NCBI GenBank assembly: GCA_903939665.1
Contig: CAJAHZ010000051.1
Coordinates: 1 to 18,796, forward strand
DNA: 18,796 bases
Source of the DNA: an uncultured Pseudomonadota bacterium
Lineage (GTDB): Bacteria; Pseudomonadota; Gammaproteobacteria; Burkholderiales; Rhodocyclaceae
Reading direction: 5' to 3'
The position numbers were made by a program, and so were the translations under genes. The notes under the pieces were generated by a model, which saw nothing but the letters and a program-made list of their open reading frames with translations, searched no databases and was not told the DNA's origin. Shown here one piece after another: positions 6,107 through 13,039 of this stretch (position 1 is the first letter of the stretch; each line of letters starts with the position of its first letter).

Positions 6107-9100
6107 TTATTTGACCGAGGCTTGTTCAGCGACATTTTCAATCGCCAGCAGGATGAATTTCGGTTCGCCAATTTTGGCCGGGATGCTGCGGGCGTTCAGT
6201 CGCATCTTGCGTTTGCCGATGCCCGGGAAGTCCTGCTCGACTAGATAGTCGTCGAACACACGCTTTTGCGGCAGGATGTTTTCAAGCAGATTGCGCAGCC
6301 CTGAAATATCCCATTGTCGATTGCCCAACTCGTAGAGCAGTCGCCCCAACGTTTCTTCGTGCGTCACCGCAAACTCGGCGTAAAACGAGCGGCTGGCAAA
6401 AATCACTTTTAAATGTCCATCGAGGACGACAAGCGGCTCACGCACGGTATCAACGATGCTTTCGGCCATCTCTAGTGCCAGCTGCCTCTCGGCCTCGGCG
6501 GCAACCCGCAGGGTGATATCGGTAAACGTGACAACGACGCCATCAATCTGCTCATCAAACGTACGATAGGGCTGGATGCGCACCTGATAGCTGACCCCCT
6601 TGGCCGTGCGTACTTCACTCTCATACGGTCGCAAGGTATCAAGCACCTGCTGGGCACGCGCCAGCAGGTCTTCCCCGTCAATCCGGGAGCGCAAATCAGC
6701 CAGCGACCGGCCCACATCGGAAACAACGAGGCCATAGACGCGCTGTGCTTCACGCGTGAAACGCCGTATGTGAAACTCCCTGTCCAGAAATATCGTTCCG
6801 GCGCTGACGTTGTCGAGAAGATTTTTCATGTCGCTTTGCACGCTGGTCAATTGCGCGATCGTCGAATGCAGTTCGGCATTGACCGTGATCAGTTCTTCGT
6901 TCAGCGAATAAAGCTCTTCGCGTGAGGTTTCCAGTTCTTCATTGGATGACTGAAGTTCTTCGTTAGTCGACTGCAACTCCTCATTGATCGATATCAGCTC
7001 TTCGTTGCTTGACTGCTGCGCCTCGATGGTGGCCTGCAAGGTCTGGCGGTGGTAGGCGAGTTCGCGCTCCAGTTCCTCGGCGCGCTGGCGTTCATGCAAT
7101 TGCGCCTCTGACAGGACGCCATCCTTTTCACCGCGCTCCGTTGGCGGCTCGGGAAGATCCTCAAAACTCATCAGCAACATGCTCTCGCCGGCAGCACGCC
7201 CGGGTAGTTTGCGCAGACTGAAACGTACCGTCGAAAGCTTGCCATCCCGTTTCACCGCCACGTCACGCGTTTGCGGCGAGGCATTGTCCGCTACCGCATT
7301 GAGAATGGCGTGGCGCAACACGGCTTGCAGATCCGGTTTGACCATTGGAACGATATTGAGCGTCGCCTCGCCGGGCGGCGGCGACAGATAGCGACCGGTA
7401 TCGCCGTAGACGTAAAGGATGTTGCCTTGTGCATCGGTAAGCACCGAAGCGGGCGCGTACGACTGCAGCAGAACACGATGCGTCAGGTCGGCATAATTGA
7501 ATGCCCTGGCCGGAGGCGCAATCGGCGCGTCAGTTGGTTTGCCGCGAGGAAGCGCCGGCAAATCAAGGGGCGACATGGTACGCGACGGCTTGTCACTCGG
7601 CGCCGAACGAAATAGCTTCCATTGGCGGCTGATTGGCAAAAACAGTTCTGCGTCGCTGCTAATGCTTTCCGAAACGGAGAGAAGAAGCAGCCCTTCTGGC
7701 TTGAGGGCATAGTGAAAATTGCGTATCAGTTGTTGTTGCAGCGCCAGTTCGAGATAGATCAGGAGGTTGCGACAACTGAGCAGATCGAGCCGGGTGAAAG
7801 GCGGGTCCTTGATCACGCTGTGCACCGCGAAGATGATCATTTCGCGGATTTCTTTGTTAACGTGGTAACCGGCGTCATCCTGCGAAAAGAATCGATGCAG
7901 GCGTTCGGGCGTGAGATCCTGCGCAATATTGAGAGGAAAGCAGCCAATCCGAGCACTGGTGATTACATCCTCGTCAAGATCCGTCGCGTAAATCTGCACC
8001 TTGAAATTCTGCCGGGTTTCGTCGGCCAGTTCGCGCAGCAGGATGGCGATCGAATAGGCCTCTTCGCCAGTGGCGCAACCAACAACCCAGACACGAAATA
8101 CATAGCCCGGCGGCGTGGTTGCCCGCAAGCTGGCGAAAAGTTCCTGCTTGAGCACCGCAAATGCTTCCGGATCGCGGAAGAAGCTGGTGACGTTGATCAG
8201 CAGTTCCTTGAAGAGTCGCGTCACCTCGGCCGGATGCTCTTCAAGATAACTCGCATAGCTTGCGATGTCGTCAATCTGATGCTGCACCATGCGGCGCTCG
8301 ATGCGACGGGCGACGGTGCTCTTCTTGTATTGTGAAAAATCGTGCCCGGTAGCGCCACGCAGCAGAAGCAGTATCCGGTCGAATCCGCTTCCGATGATGG
8401 ATGGCGCCTGTGCAGGCAACGTAGATCGCACCGCTTGCCGTTTGCCGATCTCGAGCAGCAGCCGCGGCATCTCCTCCACCGCCAGGATGTGCGTCGCATA
8501 ACCGGCGTGGATCGCACTTTGCGGCATGCCGTCATATTTTGCCGTGTCGGGTTCCTGCACCAGACAGATACCTCCGGCGCCCTGGATAGCGCGCAAACCG
8601 AGGGTTCCGTCGCTGCCCGTACCGGAGAGAATGATGCCGATGGCCATTTCTGCCCGCTCGTCGGCCAGCGAACGAAAGAAGAAATCGATCGGCATACGCT
8701 GGCCACGCGGCTGATCAGGCACGCTCAAGTGCAGTTGCCCCTGAAAAATTGCCATGTCGCGATTCGGCGGAACAATATACACATGATCCGGCTGTACCGT
8801 GACTCGATCCGTCGCTTCGCTCACTTTCAGCGTCGTGGCGCGCTGCAGAATTTCACTCAGAATGCTGGCGTGATTGGGGTCAAGATGCGGCACCAACACG
8901 AAAGCGATGCCGCTATGGGGCGCAAGGTGGCGAAAAAAACTCTCGAAAGCCTCCAGCCCGCCAGCCGAGGCGCCAATGCCCGCGACGGGAAAGACGGCAG
9001 TGCGGGAAACGGTTGCCGGCCTGACCGGAAGAGACGGTTCGCTGGACGGTGCCGAGGCTGGTTTTGTGGTCTTCTTGGCGGCCATTGGACGTTTTTTCAC
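6107..9100 (-). CDS. CheB-CheR fusion with coiled coil and PAS domains, no kinase domain
   Basis: A 997-residue fusion. After a Lys/Ala/Pro-rich leader comes a CheB methylesterase domain (about 37-220) with the triad visible as S45 (GIGASAGG), H72 (VPHLDP) and D164 (SGTGSDG). A CheR methyltransferase domain (about 240-500) follows, with the SAM-binding motif GCATGEEAYS (341-350), NVTSFFRD and SCRNLLIYL. Next come a PAS-like domain (about 535-650), a long coiled coil (about 665-765) with a seven-residue repeat of the form xxNEELx, a PAS domain (about 760-870, ends FTDIT) and a final PAS (about 875-990). In many relatives a histidine kinase follows this last PAS; here the protein stops at LLAIENVAEQASVK. 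CheB/CheR domains classically demethylate and methylate chemoreceptor glutamates. In such fusions the substrate is unknown. No CheA, CheW or receptor gene is present. The start is GTG 9100 or ATG 9085; neither has a good ribosome site. Confidence 0.93.
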   Translation of the reverse strand: MKKRPMAAKKTTKPASAPSSEPSLPVRPATVSRTAVFPVAGIGASAGGLEAFESFFRHLAPHSGIAFVLVPHLDPNHASILSEILQRATTLKVSEATDRVTVQPDHVYIVPPNRDMAIFQGQLHLSVPDQPRGQRMPIDFFFRSLADERAEMAIGIILSGTGSDGTLGLRAIQGAGGICLVQEPDTAKYDGMPQSAIHAGYATHILAVEEMPRLLLEIGKRQAVRSTLPAQAPSIIGSGFDRILLLLRGATGHDFSQYKKSTVARRIERRMVQHQIDDIASYASYLEEHPAEVTRLFKELLINVTSFFRDPEAFAVLKQELFASLRATTPPGYVFRVWVVGCATGEEAYSIAILLRELADETRQNFKVQIYATDLDEDVITSARIGCFPLNIAQDLTPERLHRFFSQDDAGYHVNKEIREMIIFAVHSVIKDPPFTRLDLLSCRNLLIYLELALQQQLIRNFHYALKPEGLLLLSVSESISSDAELFLPISRQWKLFRSAPSDKPSRTMSPLDLPALPRGKPTDAPIAPPARAFNYADLTHRVLLQSYAPASVLTDAQGNILYVYGDTGRYLSPPPGEATLNIVPMVKPDLQAVLRHAILNAVADNASPQTRDVAVKRDGKLSTVRFSLRKLPGRAAGESMLLMSFEDLPEPPTERGEKDGVLSEAQLHERQRAEELERELAYHRQTLQATIEAQQSSNEELISINEELQSTNEELQSSNEELETSREELYSLNEELITVNAELHSTIAQLTSVQSDMKNLLDNVSAGTIFLDREFHIRRFTREAQRVYGLVVSDVGRSLADLRSRIDGEDLLARAQQVLDTLRPYESEVRTAKGVSYQVRIQPYRTFDEQIDGVVVTFTDITLRVAAEAERQLALEMAESIVDTVREPLVVLDGHLKVIFASRSFYAEFAVTHEETLGRLLYELGNRQWDISGLRNLLENILPQKRVFDDYLVEQDFPGIGKRKMRLNARSIPAKIGEPKFILLAIENVAEQASVK

Positions 9101-9243
9101 GATGATGCGACGCTTGCAAGACGATCCGGGAGGATGCGCTGGCTACTTCGGGCCAGATAGCAAAATATGTTTCCTGCGCACATCGTCGCAAAAACGAGCC
9201 TCGAACTTGTGGTGACTCGAGAAATCAAGCATCGACAGGAGCC
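9101..9243 (-). other. Gap between response regulator and CheB/CheR fusion
   Basis: 143 bases with no coding sequence that I can support on either strand. Both flanking genes run on the minus strand, so this may be an internal operon spacer or may hold a secondary promoter. No strong hairpin followed by a T-run is visible. Confidence 0.35.
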
Positions 9244-9873
9244 TCATCCGAGCTTGTGCAACAATACGTAGCGGGTCAATTCGGCATTGGACCGCACGTT
9301 GAGTTTTTCGAGTATCCGCCCCCGGTAAGTGCCGATGGTTTTCACGCTGAGGTGCAAAAGTTCACCGATCTTCGTCAAGGAGATGCCATTGCTTAAATGC
9401 AGCAAAACCTCCATCTCGCGCCGCGACAACTTTTCATGGGGAGAGCGTTTGACCGGGGAAACAGCGCCCGTGAGCAATCGTTCCGCCAAAGCCGGGCTCA
9501 CGTAGCGAGACCCATTGGCCGCCGCATTGATCGCGGTCAATATTTCGCCGGGTGGCCCCGCCTTGTTAAGGTAACCGGACGCCCCGGCATCAATTGCATG
9601 GACAGCAAAATCGTCTTCCGGGTACATGCTGAACATCAGCACGGCAACATCGGGACGCTCGAACTTGATCCGCTTGAGGAGTTCGAGCCCATCGACGTCG
9701 GGTAGCGAGACATCGAGCAAGACGACGTTCAGAAATTGGTTGCGCACGATGGAGAGCGCTTCCGCGCCAGTGGCCGCCTCGCCGACGACTTCAAGCCCCT
9801 CTTTCGCCGCAAGAAACTCCCGAATACCGCTACGAACCACTGCGTGATCGTCAACTACGAGTATTTTCGTCAT
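9244..9873 (-). CDS. NarL/FixJ-family response regulator, first gene of the signalling cluster
   Basis: A 209-residue regulator starting MTKILVVDDH. The receiver shows D8/D9, phospho-acceptor D54 (VVLLDVSLPDVDG), FSM and the conserved Lys in YLNKAG. A LuxR-type helix-turn-helix occupies about 147-205 (LSRREMEVLLHLSNG through LHLSVKTIGTYRGRILEKL). I chose ATG 9873 because it matches family starts; an upstream start would add 16 residues. The ribosome site is weak and A-rich (AAAAGAAA). It has no adjacent kinase of its own: the next gene downstream is the CheB/CheR fusion and then the multi-PAS kinase. It is clearly paralogous to the regulator at 2868-3497 (about 60 percent identical by eye, no gaps). 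It may therefore share a kinase or form heterodimers with it, which is inference. Confidence 0.95.
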   Translation of the reverse strand: MTKILVVDDHAVVRSGIREFLAAKEGLEVVGEAATGAEALSIVRNQFLNVVLLDVSLPDVDGLELLKRIKFERPDVAVLMFSMYPEDDFAVHAIDAGASGYLNKAGPPGEILTAINAAANGSRYVSPALAERLLTGAVSPVKRSPHEKLSRREMEVLLHLSNGISLTKIGELLHLSVKTIGTYRGRILEKLNVRSNAELTRYVLLHKLG

Positions 9874-10463
9874 TTTCTTTTGCCGGTTGCGTACAGTAAA
9901 AAACGTGCCGCCACTCGCCATCCAAAAAAAGCAAACGCCTGCTGTTAGCAGCAGACGATACGCCGGAAGGAAAAATATCGAACGGGGCCTATCAACAATT
10001 CACAGTACGCCCCCCTTGATGACGCAACAATGCGTTCGTCATCTAACAAGGAGAAATGCTGTCGCATGGAAAGGTATTTCCAGGCACCGTCGATATTATG
10101 TATTTGGAATCAACTCGCCCAACAAATGCGCGAATCAAATTATTATGGGATGTATTCTGGCGCGATTGCGCGTGAAAATCTGCCAGCCAATCACTTTTTC
10201 AATGTCAGAAAAGACGCCATTCTCTGTAAGAGTTTTCTTACAAACAGGATTGTTTTTGGAAATTTGTTGTAATTGATGCAAAGAAAATTTCAAAAGTGTC
10301 TGAAGAACACAACAGATTGTTAAAATCCCTTATCCATTCTGTTTGCATTGAATGCAGACTACATCAAACAATGCATAATTGTTGCCACAATCCGTTTTGT
10401 TGAAGTTCGGAGCCGGCTTTACGCTGTTATGTTTCGACGTTTTTGGGGCTGTTCATCAATCAC
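9874..10463. other. Long AT-rich intergenic region upstream of epsL-like gene
   Basis: About 590 bases between a minus-strand regulator and a plus-strand outer-membrane gene. No open frame here resembles a protein: the 80-codon frame at 10030-10272 has no family features. The base composition turns visibly AT-rich from about 10100. Small dyads are present: CTGCTG/CAGCAG (9939-9954), TGCATT-G-AATGCA (10344-10356), and AACAAT (10367-10372) / ATTGTT (10378-10383). The last two lie about 80-120 bases upstream of the epsL start and are candidate regulator sites. I did not find a convincing sigma-54 TGGCAC-N5-TTGC element. Confidence 0.5.
10344..10383 (+). promoter_or_regulatory. Paired palindromes upstream of epsL-like gene
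   Basis: A perfect 13-base palindrome, TGCATTGAATGCA (10344-10356), is followed 10 bases later by AACAAT-GCATA-ATTGTT (10367-10383). Their centres are about 25 bases apart, two and a half helical turns, in an otherwise featureless AT-rich leader. This suggests a regulator binding region; the protein that would bind is unknown. Confidence 0.35.
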
Positions 10464-11705
10464 ATGCAAATATATTCCGTTACACGTCGCGTCGCGAAAG
10501 ATGGATTCAAGCCAGCGCTGATCATGTTCCTCGCTTGCCTGGCTTCCGGATCTAGCCACGCCGATTCGGACGACGCCATTAATTTTGCTGTCGGTGCCAA
10601 CTTGCGCCACGAAGACAACCTGTTTCGCTTGCCCTCCGGTAGTCCTCCGCCCAATCCAGGAAGCGGCAACTCGGCGTCAAAGTCGGATTTGCTGTCCACC
10701 GTCTATGCCGGCATTCGCGTCGATAAAGCCTATGGTCTGCAACGCTTTCAGCTTGATGTCACCGCAACGCAGTACCGTTACCGCGACAATGACTATCTGA
10801 ATTTTTCGGCAGTGGATTATCGGGGCGCGTGGTTATGGTCGGTATCGCCACGCCTGACCGGAACCGTGTCTGCTGATAAAACGTCTGAGCTGACCAGCTA
10901 CGCCAATCTGGAAAACACGACGATCCGCAACAAGCGGACCATCGAGAATCAACGCGTCACCGCTGACTGGCTGGTCGATGGCGGTTGGCATATGGTCGGT
11001 GGCGTATGGCATCAGCGCTCGGTCGGGAAAAATTCCGCGACGACCGCGACGGGTGATTTCGATCAGGACACGGCCGAAGCCGGCGTCAGGTATGTGGCGG
11101 CCAACAACAATTCGATTGCCGCAGTGCATCGCGAGTCACGCGGCGACTACCTCGGGCGTTCGCTGGATACGGCTAATGTCCTGGATACCGGTTATAAGCA
11201 GAGCGAAAATGAGCTTCGCGGGCTCATGCAGGTGACCGGCAATTCATTTCTCGACGCCCGTCTTGGATGGGTCGACCGCAACCACGATAACTTTTCACAA
11301 CGTGATTTTTCCGGCGCCGTTGGGGCTCTCAGCTATCGCTGGACACCGACCGGAAAATTGCGATTTACGCTGCTTGCCGGGCGTGATCTGGTGGCCTATC
11401 AAGAATCGGCCGACAGTTATTATGTGTCGAACTATGCCGGCATGATGCCGGAATGGCTGCTTACAGACAAAACAACCATCCGCCTGAAGCTCGATGTTGC
11501 CCAAAATACCTATCACGGCGCAGTCGTTCCGGTGACTTCCATGCGCGACGATACGGTGCGTACTGCGCAGCTCGGTGTTAACTGGCGTCCCGCACGCACG
11601 ATCAACGTCGATGGTTATCTGACGCATGAGCAACGGTCGAGCAATCAGACGGGGCTGGATTATCGCGCCAATGTCGCCAGCGTCACCGCGGCATTGCTGT
11701 TTTAA
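10464..11705 (+). CDS. epsL: EpsL-like outer-membrane beta-barrel, exopolysaccharide (exosortase B-associated) family
   Basis: A 413-residue exported protein. A signal peptide is seen: basic start, hydrophobic core PALIMFLACLAS, cleavage after SSHA before DSDD. The mature part is alternating beta-strand sequence ending in an aromatic residue (VTAALLF), as outer-membrane barrels do. Recognised landmarks of the EpsL family (TIGR03014) are RHEDNLFRLP near the mature N-terminus, a D/Y/R/W-rich body (YLNFSAVDYRGAWLW, DARLGWVDRNHDNFSQRDFSG), LGVNWRPAR, and RSSNQTGLDYRAN near the end. EpsL is encoded in EPS gene clusters with exosortase XrtB and is thought to act in polysaccharide passage through the outer membrane. 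Here no other eps gene is in view. I chose ATG 10464; an in-frame TTG at 10443 adds seven residues. Neither has a strong ribosome site. Confidence 0.82.
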   Translation: MQIYSVTRRVAKDGFKPALIMFLACLASGSSHADSDDAINFAVGANLRHEDNLFRLPSGSPPPNPGSGNSASKSDLLSTVYAGIRVDKAYGLQRFQLDVTATQYRYRDNDYLNFSAVDYRGAWLWSVSPRLTGTVSADKTSELTSYANLENTTIRNKRTIENQRVTADWLVDGGWHMVGGVWHQRSVGKNSATTATGDFDQDTAEAGVRYVAANNNSIAAVHRESRGDYLGRSLDTANVLDTGYKQSENELRGLMQVTGNSFLDARLGWVDRNHDNFSQRDFSGAVGALSYRWTPTGKLRFTLLAGRDLVAYQESADSYYVSNYAGMMPEWLLTDKTTIRLKLDVAQNTYHGAVVPVTSMRDDTVRTAQLGVNWRPARTINVDGYLTHEQRSSNQTGLDYRANVASVTAALLF

Positions 11706-11740
11706 CAATTCGCCTGCCTACATAAACGGCACATTGCTAC

Positions 11741-11786
11741 CTTGACCATGCTACTTAGCCAGACTAGACTAAGCAACATGGTCAAG
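11741..11786 (+). promoter_or_regulatory. 46-base imperfect palindrome overlapping promoter of the Phd/PIN toxin-antitoxin operon
   Basis: Outer arms CTTGACCATG (11741-11750) and CATGGTCAAG (11777-11786) are perfect reverse complements. Inner arms CTTAG (11754-11758) and CTAAG (11769-11773) share the same centre at 11763.5. A candidate promoter lies inside: -35 TTGACC (11742-11747), a 17-base spacer, and -10 TAGACT (11765-11770). The ribosome site AGGAGA follows directly. The layout fits an autoregulatory operator bound by the antitoxin-toxin complex. It could also act as a hairpin ending epsL transcription, but no T-run follows. Confidence 0.65.
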
Positions 11787-11797
11787 AGGAGAAAGCC

Positions 11798-12046
11798 ATG
11801 CAATCCGTCAATATGCTACAAGCGAAATCCTCACTGTCTCGCTTGGTAGAAGCAATCGAACAAGGACACGAACGTGAAATTGTAATCGCCCGCAATGGAC
11901 GCCCGGCTGCCAGACTGGTACCGATTGATCTGGCACCGTCCGGAAAACGCCTTGGCGTGGCAGAGGGCTTGTTCGAGGTACCTGACAGCATCGACGAGCA
12001 CAACGATGAAGTGGCTGGTTTGTTCATCGGCGGCGAGCAGCCTTGA
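11798..12046 (+). CDS. Phd/YefM-family antitoxin
   Basis: An 82-residue protein. Its first half (MLQAKSSLSRLVEAIEQGHEREIVIARNGRPAARLVPI) is the standard Phd/YefM fold, a dimeric DNA-binding domain. The acidic second half (GLFEVPDSIDEHNDEVAGLF) is the toxin-binding tail common in Phd partners of PIN toxins. A strong AGGAGA ribosome site stands seven bases before ATG 11798. The stop overlaps the start of the toxin gene (TTGA, 12043-12046). It probably represses its own promoter through the palindrome directly upstream. Confidence 0.92.
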   Translation: MQSVNMLQAKSSLSRLVEAIEQGHEREIVIARNGRPAARLVPIDLAPSGKRLGVAEGLFEVPDSIDEHNDEVAGLFIGGEQP

Positions 12047-12429
12047 ACCTGCTACTCGACACCCATGTCGCGCTGTGGGCAATCACGAACAATCCAAAGC
12101 TGTCGCAAAGAGCGCGAGACTTGATTACATCGCCAAAAACAACCGTCTGGGTCAGTACGGCGAATATCTGGGAAATTGCGATCAAACACTCACTAGGGCG
12201 CGGTGATATGCCGGTTTCTGGTCGTGACGCAGCGCGCTATTTTCAGGAATCAGGTTACCGGCTTCTGCCGATCGAGGCAGAACACGCGGTTGCCGTTGAA
12301 GAACTGCCGATGCACCATCAAGACCCTTTCGACCGCATTCTCGTAGCCCAGGCGCTCGTCGAACCGATGCGACTAATAACGCATGACCCGCTGGTAGCGC
12401 GTTACAGCGACACCATCATCAAAATTTAA
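12043..12429 (+). CDS. VapC-family PIN-domain toxin partnered with Phd-type antitoxin
   Basis: A 128-residue PIN-domain RNase starting at TTG 12043, inside the antitoxin stop (TTGA). The start gives the family N-terminus NLLLDTHVALWAI. Acidic active-site residues are D6, E44 (ANIWEIAIK), D94/D97 (HHQDPFDRILVAQA) and D115 (LITHDP). This PIN subgroup is normally paired with Phd-type rather than AbrB-type antitoxins, as found here, and it differs clearly from the VapC at 2402-2839. The RNA target of this subgroup is not established. It sits between epsL and the origin, where it would serve replicon stability or simply be mobile cargo. Confidence 0.93.
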   Translation: MNLLLDTHVALWAITNNPKLSQRARDLITSPKTTVWVSTANIWEIAIKHSLGRGDMPVSGRDAARYFQESGYRLLPIEAEHAVAVEELPMHHQDPFDRILVAQALVEPMRLITHDPLVARYSDTIIKI

Positions 12430-12523
12430 AGCGATCGCGCTCTGCCAGCCGGAAAATTGGGCAGCCCGTTAACAACGTCAACCCGCGCGGTGCCTAGCCA
12501 TTAATTTTTCTGCCCGACTGGGC
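12430..12523. other. Spacer between toxin gene and first iteron
   Basis: 94 bases without a gene. It contains an 8-base palindrome GCGATCGC (12432-12439) and a short AT run (12501-12510). I see no assignable function. Confidence 0.3.
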
Positions 12524-12856
12524 TCCCATAAACGGTTACCTTTGCGGCATCCCATAGAAGGTAACCTCAAAACGGGTTTTATCGTTCAGCGCACTATCTT
12601 GACGCTATCTCAACGAGCAACTCGGTCGCTCGGCAGTTAGCTGCACGCTGCGCAACATCCCATAAACGGCAACCTCAAGAACATCCCATAAACGGTTACC
12701 TGAATCAGGTTTTCCATTAAATTCCGGCACTTTCCCATAGCTAGTTACCACAGTCCCATATACACAAACCTGACATCCCACAGGAAGTAACCCGCGTCCC
12801 ATATCCAATAACCTGACGTCCCATAAACGGCAACGAATTTCCCATATAAGGCAACC
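12524..12856 (+). repeat. Array of ten 17-base iterons (replication origin)
   Basis: Ten direct copies of TCCCATAnnnnGnnACC, best written TCCCATAAACGGTTACC. They start at 12524, 12550, 12658, 12684, 12733, 12754, 12776, 12797, 12819 and 12840. The last six are 21-22 bases apart, about two helical turns, so bound Rep molecules would line up on one DNA face. The first two and the next two pairs are each 26 apart, and a 91-base gap (12567-12657) separates the pairs. The best copies are 12524 and 12684; the most divergent are 12754 (no central G) and 12797. Several are followed by TGA. Iterons bind Rep monomers to open the origin and to limit copy number by handcuffing; that role is family knowledge. 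Confidence 0.93.
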
Positions 12857-12861
12857 TTCCC

Positions 12862-13005
12862 GCGCTATAACCCTTGCAGAATATAGCGTTCGGCACCCTT
12901 AAAGTAATTAAAGGTTTTAAGGTGTTCTGTATTAAATTCACAACGCAAATGTGTGTTCTGTATTTAAAACAAAACCCAAAAATAATTGCACACGCATAGA
13001 TATCT
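12862..13005. other. AT-rich segment next to iterons, candidate DNA unwinding element
   Basis: A visibly AT-rich stretch between the last iteron and rep. It has a 12-base direct repeat GTGTTCTGTATT at 12922-12933 and 12953-12964 (31 bases apart, about three turns), each followed by an A-rich run. It also has an inverted repeat CCTTAAA (12897-12903) / TTTAAGG (12916-12922). Iteron origins normally include an AT-rich opening region with short direct repeats beside the iterons, which this matches. I found no good match to the DnaA box TTATCCACA in it. The rep promoter must also lie in or near here, but I could not assign its boxes. Confidence 0.6.
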
Positions 13006-13039
13006 TAGGTTACCATCCACTTAGTGTTGGAGTAACCTA
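13006..13039 (+). promoter_or_regulatory. Inverted repeat of iteron half-sites at the rep start, candidate Rep operator
   Basis: TAGGTTAC (13006-13013) and GTAACCTA (13032-13039) are perfect reverse complements with an 18-base spacer. The right arm runs into the ATG of rep and overlaps its GGAG ribosome site (13029-13032). The core GGTTAC is the conserved 3-prime half of the iterons. In many iteron plasmids (pSC101, R6K, pPS10) Rep dimers repress rep by binding an inverted half-iteron pair at its promoter, so that role is inferred here. Confidence 0.7.

Noticed and set aside
9939..9954. CTGCTG/CAGCAG hairpin as terminator or attC-like site
   Set aside because: Only a six-base stem, no T-run, no conserved integron core sites, and upstream of rather than after any gene end.
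10030..10272. 80-codon open frame in the AT-rich leader of epsL
   Set aside because: No family resemblance and no coupling to a neighbour; an AAGGAG before a nearby start is not enough. It is better read as non-coding.
12524..12856. Possible CRISPR array
   Set aside because: Repeats are 17 bases with 4-9 base gaps in the regular part and variable centres. This fits iterons beside a Rep gene, and no cas genes are present.
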